Below are positions 1-5,881 of a DNA stretch of 8,915 bases, one piece after another (position 1 is the stretch's first letter; each line of letters opens with the position of its first letter). Source of the DNA: Prevotellaceae bacterium (lineage in GTDB: Bacteria > Bacteroidota > Bacteroidia > Bacteroidales > UBA932); NCBI GenBank assembly GCA_031259935.1, contig JAIRKV010000093.1:1-8915 (forward strand). The letters run 5' to 3'. A program made the translations under genes and the position numbers. The notes under the pieces are model-generated. The model was not told where the DNA came from, did not search any database, and worked only from the letters and a program-made list of their open reading frames with translations.

Positions 1-1590
1 CAACGAATTTGACATTATTTCGGCAAAACCGTTATTCGATAAAAAATCGGCAACAATATTTATTGTTTCTTCGTTATCGGGTTTTGGCGAATGCGAAAGC
101 GCAGAGCGAAGTTCCAATGGCAAATCCACATTACTGTAACTGTAAATTCTGATGATTTCTTCAATTACATCACATTCGCGTGTAACATCTACTCTGTATG
201 GCGGAACTTCTACAAAAAGTTTTTCTTCGTCTTCGTTAATTATTTGGATTTCAAGCGCTGTAAGTATTGTTTTTATTTTGTCGTGCGCTATTTTGTTTCC
301 AATCAGTCTGTCAATATTTTTATATGATAATTCTATACGGCAAGGTTCAAATGGTTTATCGAAAATATCTTTAATTTCAGACGAAATTTCACCTTTTGTA
401 ATTTCTTTGAACAATAATGCTGCTCTGCGAATGGCATAAGGAATAATATCAGGATCTGTTCCGCGTTCGTAAAGAAACGAAGCGTCGGTATGCAATCCGT
501 GTCGCCGTGCGGTTTTTCTAATCCACACAGGATTGAAATACGCACATTCGAGAAATACATTTTTTGTTTCGTCCGAAATTCCCGAGTCCAATCCTCCAAA
601 CACGCCTGCAATGCACATTGGATGCGTTGCGCTGCAAATCATCAAATCTTTATCGCTGAGTTTGCGCTCAATACCGTCAAGAGTAGTAAAAGATGTTCCT
701 TCGCTGCATGTTTTTATTATAACTTTTTTGCCATCTATTTTGTCGGCATCAAAAGCGTGTAAAGGTTGTCCGAGTTCGCGAACAATAAAATTTGTAATAT
801 CTACGGCATTGTTTTTCGGATTTATTCCTGTTGCTTTCAAACGTTTTTGCAACCATTCGGGCGAGGGCGCTATTTTTATGTTTGAAACAGTAATTCCTGC
901 ATAACGCGGACATGCATCGGCATTTTCCACAATTATTTCATAAGTATTGTCCGTATTATCCGTTTTGAAGTTGTCAATTTCAGGAAGTTTTAACGAAACA
1001 TTGCTGCCATTTGATTTCAAATAAGCAGCCAAATCGCGTGCAACGCCGTAATGCGATGCTGCATCTATACGGTTTGGAGTTAATCCTATTTCGAATATAT
1101 AATCATTTTCGATTTCAAAAATTTTATTAATCGGTGTTCCTGTCGGCGCTTGCGTATCAATCAGCATGATTCCCGAATGGTCGTTACCGATGCCAAGTTC
1201 ATCTTCGGCGCAAATCATTCCGAACGATTCGATGCCGCGAATTTTGGAACGTTTTATTTTTACTTCATCACCCGACGAAAAATAAAGCGTAGAGCCGATT
1301 GTAGCAACTGCAACCTTTTGTCCTGCTGCAACATTCGGCGCTCCGCACACAATTTGCAAAGGCTGTTCGCCGCCAACATTTACTGTTGTTATGTGCAAAT
1401 GGTCGGAATCGGGATGTTTTTCACAGGTAAGCACCTGTCCGAGAACTACGCCGGCAAGTCCGCCTTTAACGGTTTCGTATATTTCGATTGATTCAACTTC
1501 GAGACCAATATTTGTAAGTATTTCAGCTATTTGTTCATGCGTTTCGCTGAAATTAAGATATTCTTTCAGCCATTTATAAGAAATTGTCAT
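1..1590 (-). CDS. pheT: Phenylalanine--tRNA ligase beta subunit (partial, C-terminus beyond window)
   Basis: Beta chain of the alpha2-beta2 cytoplasmic enzyme that charges tRNA-Phe. The reading frame opens at ATG 1590 and is still open at base 1, giving 530 codons of a protein that is usually about 800 residues. The N-terminus begins MTISYKWLKEYL, as is usual for the family. Residues about 40-150 form the EMAP-II-like tRNA-binding OB fold (HPDSDHLH, VCGAPNV, IRGIESFGMICAEDELG). TPNRIDAASHYGVARDL near residue 171 links to the B3/B4 editing domain (about 215-390), which includes ARRHGLHTDASFLYERGTDP. The B5 domain follows (about 405-475), with VPPYRVDVTRECDVIEEIIR near residue 461. The catalytic-like core and the C-terminal anticodon-binding domain lie outside the window. 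The gene is downstream of dtd on the same strand with a 76-nt gap that holds its own promoter box. The identification is secure. Confidence 0.97.
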   Translation of the reverse strand, partial: MTISYKWLKEYLNFSETHEQIAEILTNIGLEVESIEIYETVKGGLAGVVLGQVLTCEKHPDSDHLHITTVNVGGEQPLQIVCGAPNVAAGQKVAVATIGSTLYFSSGDEVKIKRSKIRGIESFGMICAEDELGIGNDHSGIMLIDTQAPTGTPINKIFEIENDYIFEIGLTPNRIDAASHYGVARDLAAYLKSNGSNVSLKLPEIDNFKTDNTDNTYEIIVENADACPRYAGITVSNIKIAPSPEWLQKRLKATGINPKNNAVDITNFIVRELGQPLHAFDADKIDGKKVIIKTCSEGTSFTTLDGIERKLSDKDLMICSATHPMCIAGVFGGLDSGISDETKNVFLECAYFNPVWIRKTARRHGLHTDASFLYERGTDPDIIPYAIRRAALLFKEITKGEISSEIKDIFDKPFEPCRIELSYKNIDRLIGNKIAHDKIKTILTALEIQIINEDEEKLFVEVPPYRVDVTRECDVIEEIIRIYSYSNVDLPLELRSALSHSPKPDNEETINIVADFLSNNGFAEIMSNSL

Positions 1591-1632
1591 AATATTATTA
1601 TATTTTCGATTGCTTTTTATGAATAAGATTTG

Positions 1633-1640
1633 CAAAGGTA
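1633..1640 (-). promoter_or_regulatory. Predicted Bacteroidetes -7 box for pheT
   Basis: On the minus strand the sequence reads TACCTTTG, an exact match to TAnnTTTG, about 43 nt upstream of the pheT ATG. The expected leader is about 35 nt. No clear TTTG -33 element is visible at the usual spacing; the nearest is GTTTC about 22 nt upstream. Prediction from motif only. Confidence 0.5.
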
Positions 1641-1666
1641 ATTCAAATTTGTAAATTCGGAAACTG

Positions 1667-2119
1667 TTATTCTCTGTTTTTTGTGTCGATTACAATTGTT
1701 ACAGGTCCGTCATTCACAAGTGCAACTTTCATGTCGGCGCCAAATATTCCTGTTTTTGCTTTTTTCCCTGATTCGGTTTCTACAATTTCAATGAATTTTT
1801 CATAAAAAGGAATTGCAGTTTCGGGTTTTGCCGCTTTTATGTACGATGGACGATTGCCTTTTTTTGTAGATGCATGCAAAGTAAACTGACTTACAATCAG
1901 AATTTCGCCATCAATATCCTGTAGCGAAACATTCATCACGCCCTGGCTGTCGTCGAAAATGCGAAGTTTGCAAACTTTTGCCGCAAGCCACGACAAATCT
2001 TCGAGCGTATCATTTTCTTCAAAACTTACAAGCATCATTATTCCTTTTCCTATTTGCGATTTCACGCTTCCATCAACACTTACCGATGCCTGCGATACTC
2101 TTTGTACAACTGTTTTCAT
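1667..2119 (-). CDS. dtd: D-aminoacyl-tRNA deacylase
   Basis: Cytoplasmic homodimeric editing enzyme that hydrolyses D-amino acids (and glycine mischarged on tRNA-Ala) from tRNA, so that they do not enter translation. The 150-residue protein is the normal length for the DTD family. It starts MKTVVQRVSQASVSVDG, the family's typical N-terminus. It carries both signature motifs: SQFTL at 77-81 and the Gly-cisPro motif in VNDGPVT (G138-P139, with N136 and T141). Also typical are KKGNRPSY at 86-93 and FGADMKVALVNDGP. The gene lies between a radical SAM gene and pheT on the same strand. The gap of 43 nt on its upstream side contains a promoter-like box, so it may be transcribed both from that and by read-through. 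Confidence 0.96.
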   Translation of the reverse strand: MKTVVQRVSQASVSVDGSVKSQIGKGIMMLVSFEENDTLEDLSWLAAKVCKLRIFDDSQGVMNVSLQDIDGEILIVSQFTLHASTKKGNRPSYIKAAKPETAIPFYEKFIEIVETESGKKAKTGIFGADMKVALVNDGPVTIVIDTKNRE

Positions 2120-2146
2120 TCTTTGATATTATTGTTTTAATTTGCA

Positions 2147-2154
2147 CAAAAATA
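2147..2154 (-). promoter_or_regulatory. Predicted -7 box for dtd
   Basis: The minus strand reads TATTTTTG, an exact TAnnTTTG match 27 nt upstream of the dtd start codon. A TTG triplet 16 nt further upstream, inside the end of the preceding radical SAM gene, could be a weak -33 element. In such AT-rich sequence a chance match is possible. Confidence 0.4.
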
Positions 2155-2162
2155 CAAAAATT

Positions 2163-2927
2163 TTATTTTGCAACCTGAACTTTATATCCCAATTTTCGCG
2201 CATGTTCGGCAATTTTATCAAGTTCGTCGAAACTCACTTTTTGCAAATTGTCGGCAGGCGTTTTTCTGTCGATTGTATAAATCATTATTTCGCGCGGCTC
2301 AATTTTTTTTATTGCATCAAGCCAAGCGGTTATCTCATGTTCGGTTGTGTTGTCAATTTTTTTTCCGTCATAAGTTCCACGCAAAAACATTGTCTGCAAA
2401 ATCATTTGTTTTTTTAATTTTTGCATGTATTCGATTATTTTGGCAACCGAATATGCAAATTGCGGTTTGTTAATCAACGCCGCCGTTTCATCAATTCCCG
2501 AATCGAGTTTCAATATTGCATTGTCAATTTTCAATAATGCTGCAACAACATTTGCATTTGCAAGCATTGTTGCATTCGACAAAACTGAAATTTTTGCGGC
2601 GGGCGCATATTGATTTCTCAAAATTATTGTATCATCGATAATTGCCGAAAATTCGGGATGCATTGTCGGTTCTCCGTTGCCTGAAAATGTTATGGAATCG
2701 AGATATTTGTTTTCATTTTGCATCAATTTCAATTTTATCTCGAGATTTTTTTTGATATCATCGCGCCGATTAAATTTTTTCTTTTCGACTTTTGTATTCC
2801 AGCCACATTCGCAGTAAATACAATTGAAATTGCACAGTTTGCTTTCTGTTGGTAAAAGATTGATGCCAAGCGATATACCGAGGCGGCGACTTTGTATTGG
2901 TCCAAAAACAGGTTCGTTAAAAAGCAT
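2163..2927 (-). CDS. Radical SAM protein, COG0731 (TYW1-like/Fe-S oxidoreductase) type
   Basis: A 254-residue radical SAM enzyme. The N-terminus carries FGPIQSRRLG and SLGINLLP (residues 8-26), typical of the COG0731 group that contains wybutosine-synthesis (TYW1)-like proteins. The cluster-binding motif is CNFNCIYC, with C32, C36 and C39 as ligands for the 4Fe-4S cluster, and an additional C41 directly after it. SGNGEPTMHPEF (82-93) is the GxGEP segment that contacts the SAM methionine amino group. Bacterial members of this group are mostly uncharacterised, so the substrate is not known. Its place upstream of dtd and pheT makes a tRNA-linked role plausible, but that is inference. The ATG at 2927 fits the family's usual N-terminus. 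No strong promoter was found in the 58 nt upstream, so read-through from the Fic gene is possible. Confidence 0.88.
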   Translation of the reverse strand: MLFNEPVFGPIQSRRLGISLGINLLPTESKLCNFNCIYCECGWNTKVEKKKFNRRDDIKKNLEIKLKLMQNENKYLDSITFSGNGEPTMHPEFSAIIDDTIILRNQYAPAAKISVLSNATMLANANVVAALLKIDNAILKLDSGIDETAALINKPQFAYSVAKIIEYMQKLKKQMILQTMFLRGTYDGKKIDNTTEHEITAWLDAIKKIEPREIMIYTIDRKTPADNLQKVSFDELDKIAEHARKLGYKVQVAK

Positions 2928-2938
2928 GATAATTTAAT

Positions 2939-2970
2939 ATTTAAAGATTCAATAATTTAAAGATTTAATA
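2939..2970. repeat. Two tandem copies of a 16-bp AT-rich unit
   Basis: ATTTAAAGATTCAATA (2939-2954) is followed directly by ATTTAAAGATTTAATA (2955-2970), differing at one base. The repeat lies in the intergenic gap between the Fic gene and the radical SAM gene. No function is evident; slipped-strand duplication is a sufficient explanation. Confidence 0.7.
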
Positions 2971-2985
2971 ATTCAAATCGAATAT

Positions 2986-3750
2986 TCATACTTTTTGATT
3001 TGAAATAAATTTAAATTTTTTATATTGTTCAAACATAAAATTGTAGAACGGCAACCTGTTTTCGGTTTCTCGCGACTTTTCAAACGCTTGAATGTATGAA
3101 ATACGGCTGCTTTTGTAAACATAGAATACGGGCAAGTCAAAACAAGCCAAAATGTAATTCATAATCTGGTGCGAAGTTCTGCCGTTGCCATCGGCAAACG
3201 GATGTATGCTTACAAACTGATAATGTGCATAAAAGGCAAGTTCGCATTTTTCTCCGAAAGTTTTTGCCTCAACAAATTTTTCACTCAAATCTTTGACAAA
3301 AGTTTTCATCAATGCAGGTACTTTTTTATAATCGGAAAAATATCGCGCTCCCGCATGAACATTTACAAGTCGGTAATTGCCTTGCGTACTGTCAAAAATT
3401 CCCAAAGCCGTGTTGTAAATACCGCCTGTATTTTTCACAACCATTCCGCTTATTTTCTTTATAAATTTCTCGGTAAGCGGCTGTTTTTCATTTGCAAAAT
3501 TCAGCGTAAAGACAAGCGCCTTTTGATGGTCGATTACCATTTGTTGCTCTGAAAAAAGTTTGTTTTTTGAGGGCATATCTTGGTCGAGCAAATTATAAAC
3601 CGGTCCTTCCGTAAGCGTACTGCCTTCAATTGCTGTGGAGTGATAAGTAATAGCATAATAAGTAAATTTTTTCAAATCCACTTGCCCGCGTGTTGCCTGT
3701 TGATAGTCGGCAACAAGTTTTTCAAGTCTTTTTATTGTTTCTTTTGTCAT
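2986..3750 (-). CDS. Fic-domain protein with N-terminal autoinhibition motif (class II type)
   Basis: Predicted Fic enzyme, a family that usually transfers AMP from ATP to a hydroxyl side chain of a target protein. The ATG at 3750 gives 254 residues. The frame could extend three codons to a TTG, but ATG is preferred. Near the N-terminus STAIEGS (S38, E42, G43) matches the inhibitory-helix motif (S/T)xxxE(G/N), placed before the Fic fold as in class II proteins. GNYRLVNVHAG (about 124-134) fits the target-docking flap. The active-site motif is HPFADGNGRTSH (183-194): catalytic H183, F185, D187, GNGR 188-191. The canonical final arginine (HxFx(D/E)GNGRxxR) is H194. No antitoxin-like partner lies next to it. 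It lies 58 nt upstream of the radical SAM gene on the same strand. Target unknown. Confidence 0.93.
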   Translation of the reverse strand: MTKETIKRLEKLVADYQQATRGQVDLKKFTYYAITYHSTAIEGSTLTEGPVYNLLDQDMPSKNKLFSEQQMVIDHQKALVFTLNFANEKQPLTEKFIKKISGMVVKNTGGIYNTALGIFDSTQGNYRLVNVHAGARYFSDYKKVPALMKTFVKDLSEKFVEAKTFGEKCELAFYAHYQFVSIHPFADGNGRTSHQIMNYILACFDLPVFYVYKSSRISYIQAFEKSRETENRLPFYNFMFEQYKKFKFISNQKV

Positions 3751-3837
3751 ATTATTCAATATTTTTAATGCTTTCTGTCTGTTTTTTAATTAAAATTTTA
3801 ATCTGTTGAACATTATGTTTTCATGATTTGTATTTTG

Positions 3838-3845
3838 CAAATATA
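3838..3845 (-). promoter_or_regulatory. Predicted -7 box for the Fic gene
   Basis: The minus strand reads TATATTTG, an exact TAnnTTTG match, about 88 nt upstream of the Fic ATG, giving an expected leader of roughly 80 nt. No TTTG is seen at the -33 position. Instead the perfect 10-bp palindrome CTTACGTAAG (3858-3867) lies 13-22 nt upstream and could be a protein-binding site. Motif prediction only. Confidence 0.4.
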
Positions 3846-3847
3846 AT

Positions 3848-4000
3848 ATGTTTTTTGCTTACGTAAGTTTTCTGAAACAATTTCACGGTTTCGGATACTT
3901 GCACGAAAGGCTCGGAGTCGATTATGTTTCTATCAACGTTTCGTTCCTGCGTAATGAGGACAACCTAACAAGTTTCGTAAACATGTTAGGTTTTGTGTAA
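3848..4000. other. GC-richer intergenic segment with a palindrome and a hairpin; possible repeat or gene remnant
   Basis: This lies in the 337-nt gap between the Fic gene and the exported-protein gene. The stretch is clearly richer in G/C than the AT-rich sequence on both sides. It starts close to the palindrome CTTACGTAAG (3858-3867) and ends with the inverted repeat AACCTAACA (3962-3970) / TGTTAGGTT (3984-3992). On the plus strand a 50-codon frame runs ATG 3848 to TAA 4000 (MFFAYVSFLKQFHGFG...). The minus strand is also open for about 47 codons (ERNVDRNIIDSEPFVQVSET in one frame). I recognise neither product, and two open frames in a short GC-richer patch are weak evidence. A remnant gene, a small dispersed repeat or a structured RNA are all possible. 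The rest of the gap (4001-4087) is featureless AT-rich sequence. Confidence 0.4.
3962..3992. terminator. Hairpin with 9-bp stem, possible terminator
   Basis: AACCTAACA (3962-3970) pairs perfectly with TGTTAGGTT (3984-3992) around a 13-nt loop. On the plus strand it runs into TTTT. The stem is moderately AT-rich and the T tract is short, so terminator function is uncertain. It may equally be the end of the GC-richer element it sits in. Confidence 0.35.
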
Positions 4001-4087
4001 ATAAGAAAATGTAATTTATAAAGCAATAATATAAATTCACTTTACTTCCAATACATAGATTACAGAAATGCTATTTATAGTTTAAAT

Positions 4088-4555
4088 TTAGAATAGATTT
4101 GCTCTTGTTAATTTAGTTTCTCTAGTTTTTCTTGGTACTGAAGATAAAATACCCGGAATAATATATAAATGTAAAGAATTAAGTATGTTCTCCCTCCTAA
4201 GAATTAGTTCATATACATAAGAATCCTCATCCACGCAATAAAACGACCCCGTCTTATCATAACCACAATATAATATTTTTTTCATTTTTTCATAAAGTTC
4301 TTCAGCGTATTCACCTGTAATAAAAATTGAGCTACATATATAATTTTCATCAAACTCATAAGATATTGTATAAAACTTCTTATTAGGAAAGCGAACAGAG
4401 ATACTATGTTGACCATTATAATATTCATTACTAAATTTGTAACCAAGATTATCTAATTTTGTTTTAATCTCGCCGGCTGTATAGCCTATATAAATTTGCC
4501 CCGTTGCTGACATTCCAATTATAGCAAACATAATTAAAAATAATATTTTTTTCAT
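4088..4555 (-). CDS. Small predicted exported protein, unknown family
   Basis: A 155-residue protein, not recognised. The start is placed at ATG 4555, because from there it begins with a clean signal peptide: MKK, then a hydrophobic core ILFLIMFAIIGM, then SATGQ as the likely end. A longer frame reaching a TTG at 4585 would put ten charged residues before it. AAAAGGGA upstream (about 4563-4570 on the minus strand) is one of the few weak ribosome-site-like sequences here. The mature part begins IYIGYTAGEIKTKLDNLGYK, suggesting a short helix, then alternating hydrophobic residues typical of beta strands (SISVRFPNKKFYTISYEF). Two cysteines (in ICSS and YCGYDK) plus FYCVDE could form disulfides outside the cytoplasm. 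It is last of three same-strand genes, 91 nt after its neighbour, and shares that gene's AT-rich base composition. Confidence 0.75.
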   Translation of the reverse strand: MKKILFLIMFAIIGMSATGQIYIGYTAGEIKTKLDNLGYKFSNEYYNGQHSISVRFPNKKFYTISYEFDENYICSSIFITGEYAEELYEKMKKILYCGYDKTGSFYCVDEDSYVYELILRRENILNSLHLYIIPGILSSVPRKTRETKLTRANLF

Positions 4556-4646
4556 TTTTAAATCCCTTTTAGTTTTAATTTCCAATTTGTAAAAAACCGA
4601 TATTTAGATTTATTTTCTACTTGACTTTTACAATTAATATAAATTA

Positions 4647-5099
4647 TTACCATAACCAATCTTCTCCATTTCCATTAAAACGTATACATTGTTCTTTCAT
4701 ATACATATCAATAAATCCATCTATATTAGTTGAACAATTATGTCCATAAAATCTAATAATAATTACTATATCATCATTTATCACTTCAGTGTTAATAGCA
4801 TCCCAATATTTTATAATAAATATTCTTACATTATCGCTACCTTTATATGATATAATTGTGCTTTCTTCTATATTGTTACATACATTAATATAAAAATAAG
4901 CAGTTTGTAAATCTTCTCCTTTTTTATAATTAGTAAAATACTTATTTACTTTATTAAATTGACCTTTATCAGGATAACTTATAGTAAATAAATCTCTTCC
5001 AAAGTCATAACTTTTTTGTCCTCTACAAACAAATGGAATAATTGCTATAAACATAAGCATTATTCCTTTTAATAAATTCTTTTTTACAACTTTTTTCAT
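4647..5099 (-). CDS. Small predicted exported protein, unknown family
   Basis: A 150-residue protein, not recognised. The start at ATG 5099 is chosen because it gives a signal peptide: a basic stretch MKKVVKKNLLKG, a hydrophobic core IMLMFIAIIPFV, then CRGQ before the mature start KSYDFGRDLF. The frame can extend 40 codons upstream, but that part overlaps the preceding membrane-protein gene and adds a charged leader. PFVC does not fit a lipobox, so this is likely a secreted or periplasmic protein, not a lipoprotein. The body is rich in beta-prone stretches (VRIFIIKYW, DIVIIIRFYG) and ends NGNGEDWLW. It lies 16 nt after the two-helix membrane protein, so co-transcription is likely. Base composition is very AT-rich. 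Function unknown; it may act in the same envelope process as its neighbours. Confidence 0.78.
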   Translation of the reverse strand: MKKVVKKNLLKGIMLMFIAIIPFVCRGQKSYDFGRDLFTISYPDKGQFNKVNKYFTNYKKGEDLQTAYFYINVCNNIEESTIISYKGSDNVRIFIIKYWDAINTEVINDDIVIIIRFYGHNCSTNIDGFIDMYMKEQCIRFNGNGEDWLW

Positions 5100-5115
5100 T
5101 TTAATTGATTTTAAA

Positions 5116-5388
5116 TTATTGCCAAGAAAGTTTTTCATCGATTTTTTCCTCTGTTTTTTTATCTCTTTCCAGTTCCTGTTTTTTTCTGCAATGTCGTTCC
5201 ATCCAAACACCAAAAGCACAAATTGCGCTTCCTAATATAATTCCACAAATTATATTATTATATTCGTTGTTAATTAAAGCATTAACTATATTTCCTGTAA
5301 TAGAAATACCAAAACAATACCATTCATGTTTACCGATAATATGTTTATAAATTTTTTTGTTGACTTTTACTTTTGACGCATTTTTCAT
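5116..5388 (-). CDS. Small two-helix membrane protein, unknown family
   Basis: A 90-residue protein. The basic N-terminus (MKNASKVKVNKKIYKHIIGK) is followed by two hydrophobic segments, about 24-40 (WYCFGISITGNIVNALI) and 46-63 (IICGIILGSAICAFGV), separated by a short polar turn NNEYN. The C-terminus (64-88) is strongly charged (RHCRKKQELERDKKTEEKID) and probably helical. By the positive-inside rule both ends would face the cytoplasm. It is the first gene of a likely three-gene operon. Its ATG is about 43 nt after a predicted start site, and its promoter overlaps the palindromic operator shared with the divergent XRE gene. I cannot assign a function; small size and two helices also fit a membrane-active toxin or an accessory subunit, but nothing shows this. 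Confidence 0.72.
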   Translation of the reverse strand: MKNASKVKVNKKIYKHIIGKHEWYCFGISITGNIVNALINNEYNNIICGIILGSAICAFGVWMERHCRKKQELERDKKTEEKIDEKLSWQ

Positions 5389-5436
5389 ATTTATATCATT
5401 TTTAAGACTAATAATTTATTTTTTAAATATTTTTTA

Positions 5437-5468
5437 CAAAATTATAAAAAATATTTTTCACTGACAAA
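5437..5468 (-). promoter_or_regulatory. Predicted promoter of the three-gene envelope operon
   Basis: On the minus strand TTTG (5468-5465) is followed after 20 nt by TAATTTTG (5444-5437). This fits the Bacteroidetes TTTG / TAnnTTTG promoter arrangement. The -33 TTTG is inside the core of the 40-bp palindrome, so a protein bound there would be expected to block this promoter. Confidence 0.55.
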
Positions 5469-5488
5469 TTTGTCAGTGAAAAATATTT
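5449..5488. promoter_or_regulatory. Perfect 40-bp palindrome, probable operator O1 (core TGACA-N4-TGTCA)
   Basis: Each base from 5449 to 5468 is complementary to its mirror base from 5488 to 5469, with no loop and no mismatch. The centre reads CTGACAAATTTGTCAG (5461-5476). The palindrome sits between the divergent membrane-protein and XRE genes. It covers the predicted -33 element of the minus-strand operon and lies just before the XRE reading frame. An operator for the adjacent regulator is the simplest reading, but that is inferred. A zero-loop perfect palindrome could also extrude as a cruciform. Confidence 0.7.
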
Positions 5489-5495
5489 GAAAAAA

Positions 5496-5509
5496 TGACA
5501 TTTTTGTCA
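5496..5509. promoter_or_regulatory. Second TGACA-N4-TGTCA site, probable operator O2
   Basis: TGACA (5496-5500), TTTT, TGTCA (5505-5509): the same ten conserved positions as the O1 core. Its centre is 34 bp from that of O1, about three helical turns. It overlaps the first possible XRE start codon (5495), which supports initiation at 5516 and autoregulation of the gene. Function is inferred. Confidence 0.55.
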
Positions 5510-5515
5510 AAAAAA

Positions 5516-5743
5516 ATGAAGTCTCATAGATGTAATATAGAACTTATAACATTGATTGCCAAACGGATTAAACAGTTAAGAAAAGAGAAAAATATTTCTC
5601 AAGATAATTTTTTTATTGATACGGATATACATATAGCGCGAATAGAAAGTGGCAAAACAAATATAACGGTTAGTACATTGGATGATATTTGTAAATATTT
5701 GTCTATTTCCATGTCCGAATTTTTTGCAGATATAGATAAATGA
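5516..5743 (+). CDS. XRE-family helix-turn-helix transcriptional regulator
   Basis: A compact DNA-binding protein of 75 residues from ATG 5516, or 82 from ATG 5495. The later start is preferred because an operator-like repeat fills 5496-5509; both have A-rich upstream sequence. It consists almost only of a Cro/C1-type HTH. KRIKQLRKEKNISQDNF is the first helix and the start of the HTH; FIDTDIHIARIESGKTN holds the recognition helix followed by the conserved ESGK turn (ExGK); STLDDICKYLSISMSEFF is the typical C-terminal helix pair. No effector or dimerisation domain is attached. It diverges from the envelope operon, with the O1 and O2 repeats in the shared region, so it most likely represses both directions. 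Low-GC composition matches the block opposite it. Confidence 0.9.
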   Translation: MKSHRCNIELITLIAKRIKQLRKEKNISQDNFFIDTDIHIARIESGKTNITVSTLDDICKYLSISMSEFFADIDK

Positions 5744-5780
5744 AGTCAGATATTTGCATGGTTTTAATCAATATAAACAC

Positions 5781-5797
5781 AAAAACTTGCGGTTTTT
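5781..5797. terminator. Weak hairpin after the XRE gene
   Basis: AAAAAC (5781-5786) and GTTTTT (5792-5797) can pair around a 5-nt loop, with a further T following. It lies 38 nt after the XRE stop codon, in the convergent gap with the amidohydrolase gene. The stem is mostly A-T, so termination is only a possibility. Confidence 0.25.
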
Positions 5798-5859
5798 TCA
5801 TTAGTTTTTGCCCATAAGTATTTGCTGATAAATGATTTTGTTTTTTGCGGAACGACTAA

Positions 5860-5881
5860 TTATAAAACTTTAGTTTTATAA
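5860..5881. terminator. AT-rich inverted repeat in the convergent gap, possible bidirectional terminator
   Basis: TTATAAAACT (5860-5869) and AGTTTTATAA (5872-5881) are exact inverted copies separated by two bases. The repeat overlaps the stop codon of the amidohydrolase gene (5876-5878), between convergent transcription units. Position favours a terminator; the lack of G-C pairs argues for a weak one. Confidence 0.3.

Noticed and set aside
152..904. Plus-strand open frames opposite pheT
   Set aside because: They lie fully antisense to a minus-strand frame with unmistakable PheT motifs (TPNRIDA, FLYERGTDP, PPYRVDV); their products show no domain and look like composition artefacts.
2142..2613. 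Plus-strand open frames opposite the radical SAM gene
   Set aside because: Antisense to the radical SAM frame with its cysteine motif and GNGEPT; low-complexity products rich in F and C.
2986..3750. Fic gene as the toxin of a classical two-gene toxin-antitoxin pair
   Set aside because: No small antitoxin gene flanks it; the inhibitory motif is within the same protein.
5100..5219. 40-codon N-terminal extension of the 150-aa exported protein
   Set aside because: It overlaps the upstream membrane-protein gene in another frame and would bury the signal peptide behind a charged leader.
5449..5488. The 40-bp palindrome as an intrinsic terminator
   Set aside because: It lies upstream of both divergent genes, has no loop, and no transcription unit ends there; an operator fits better.
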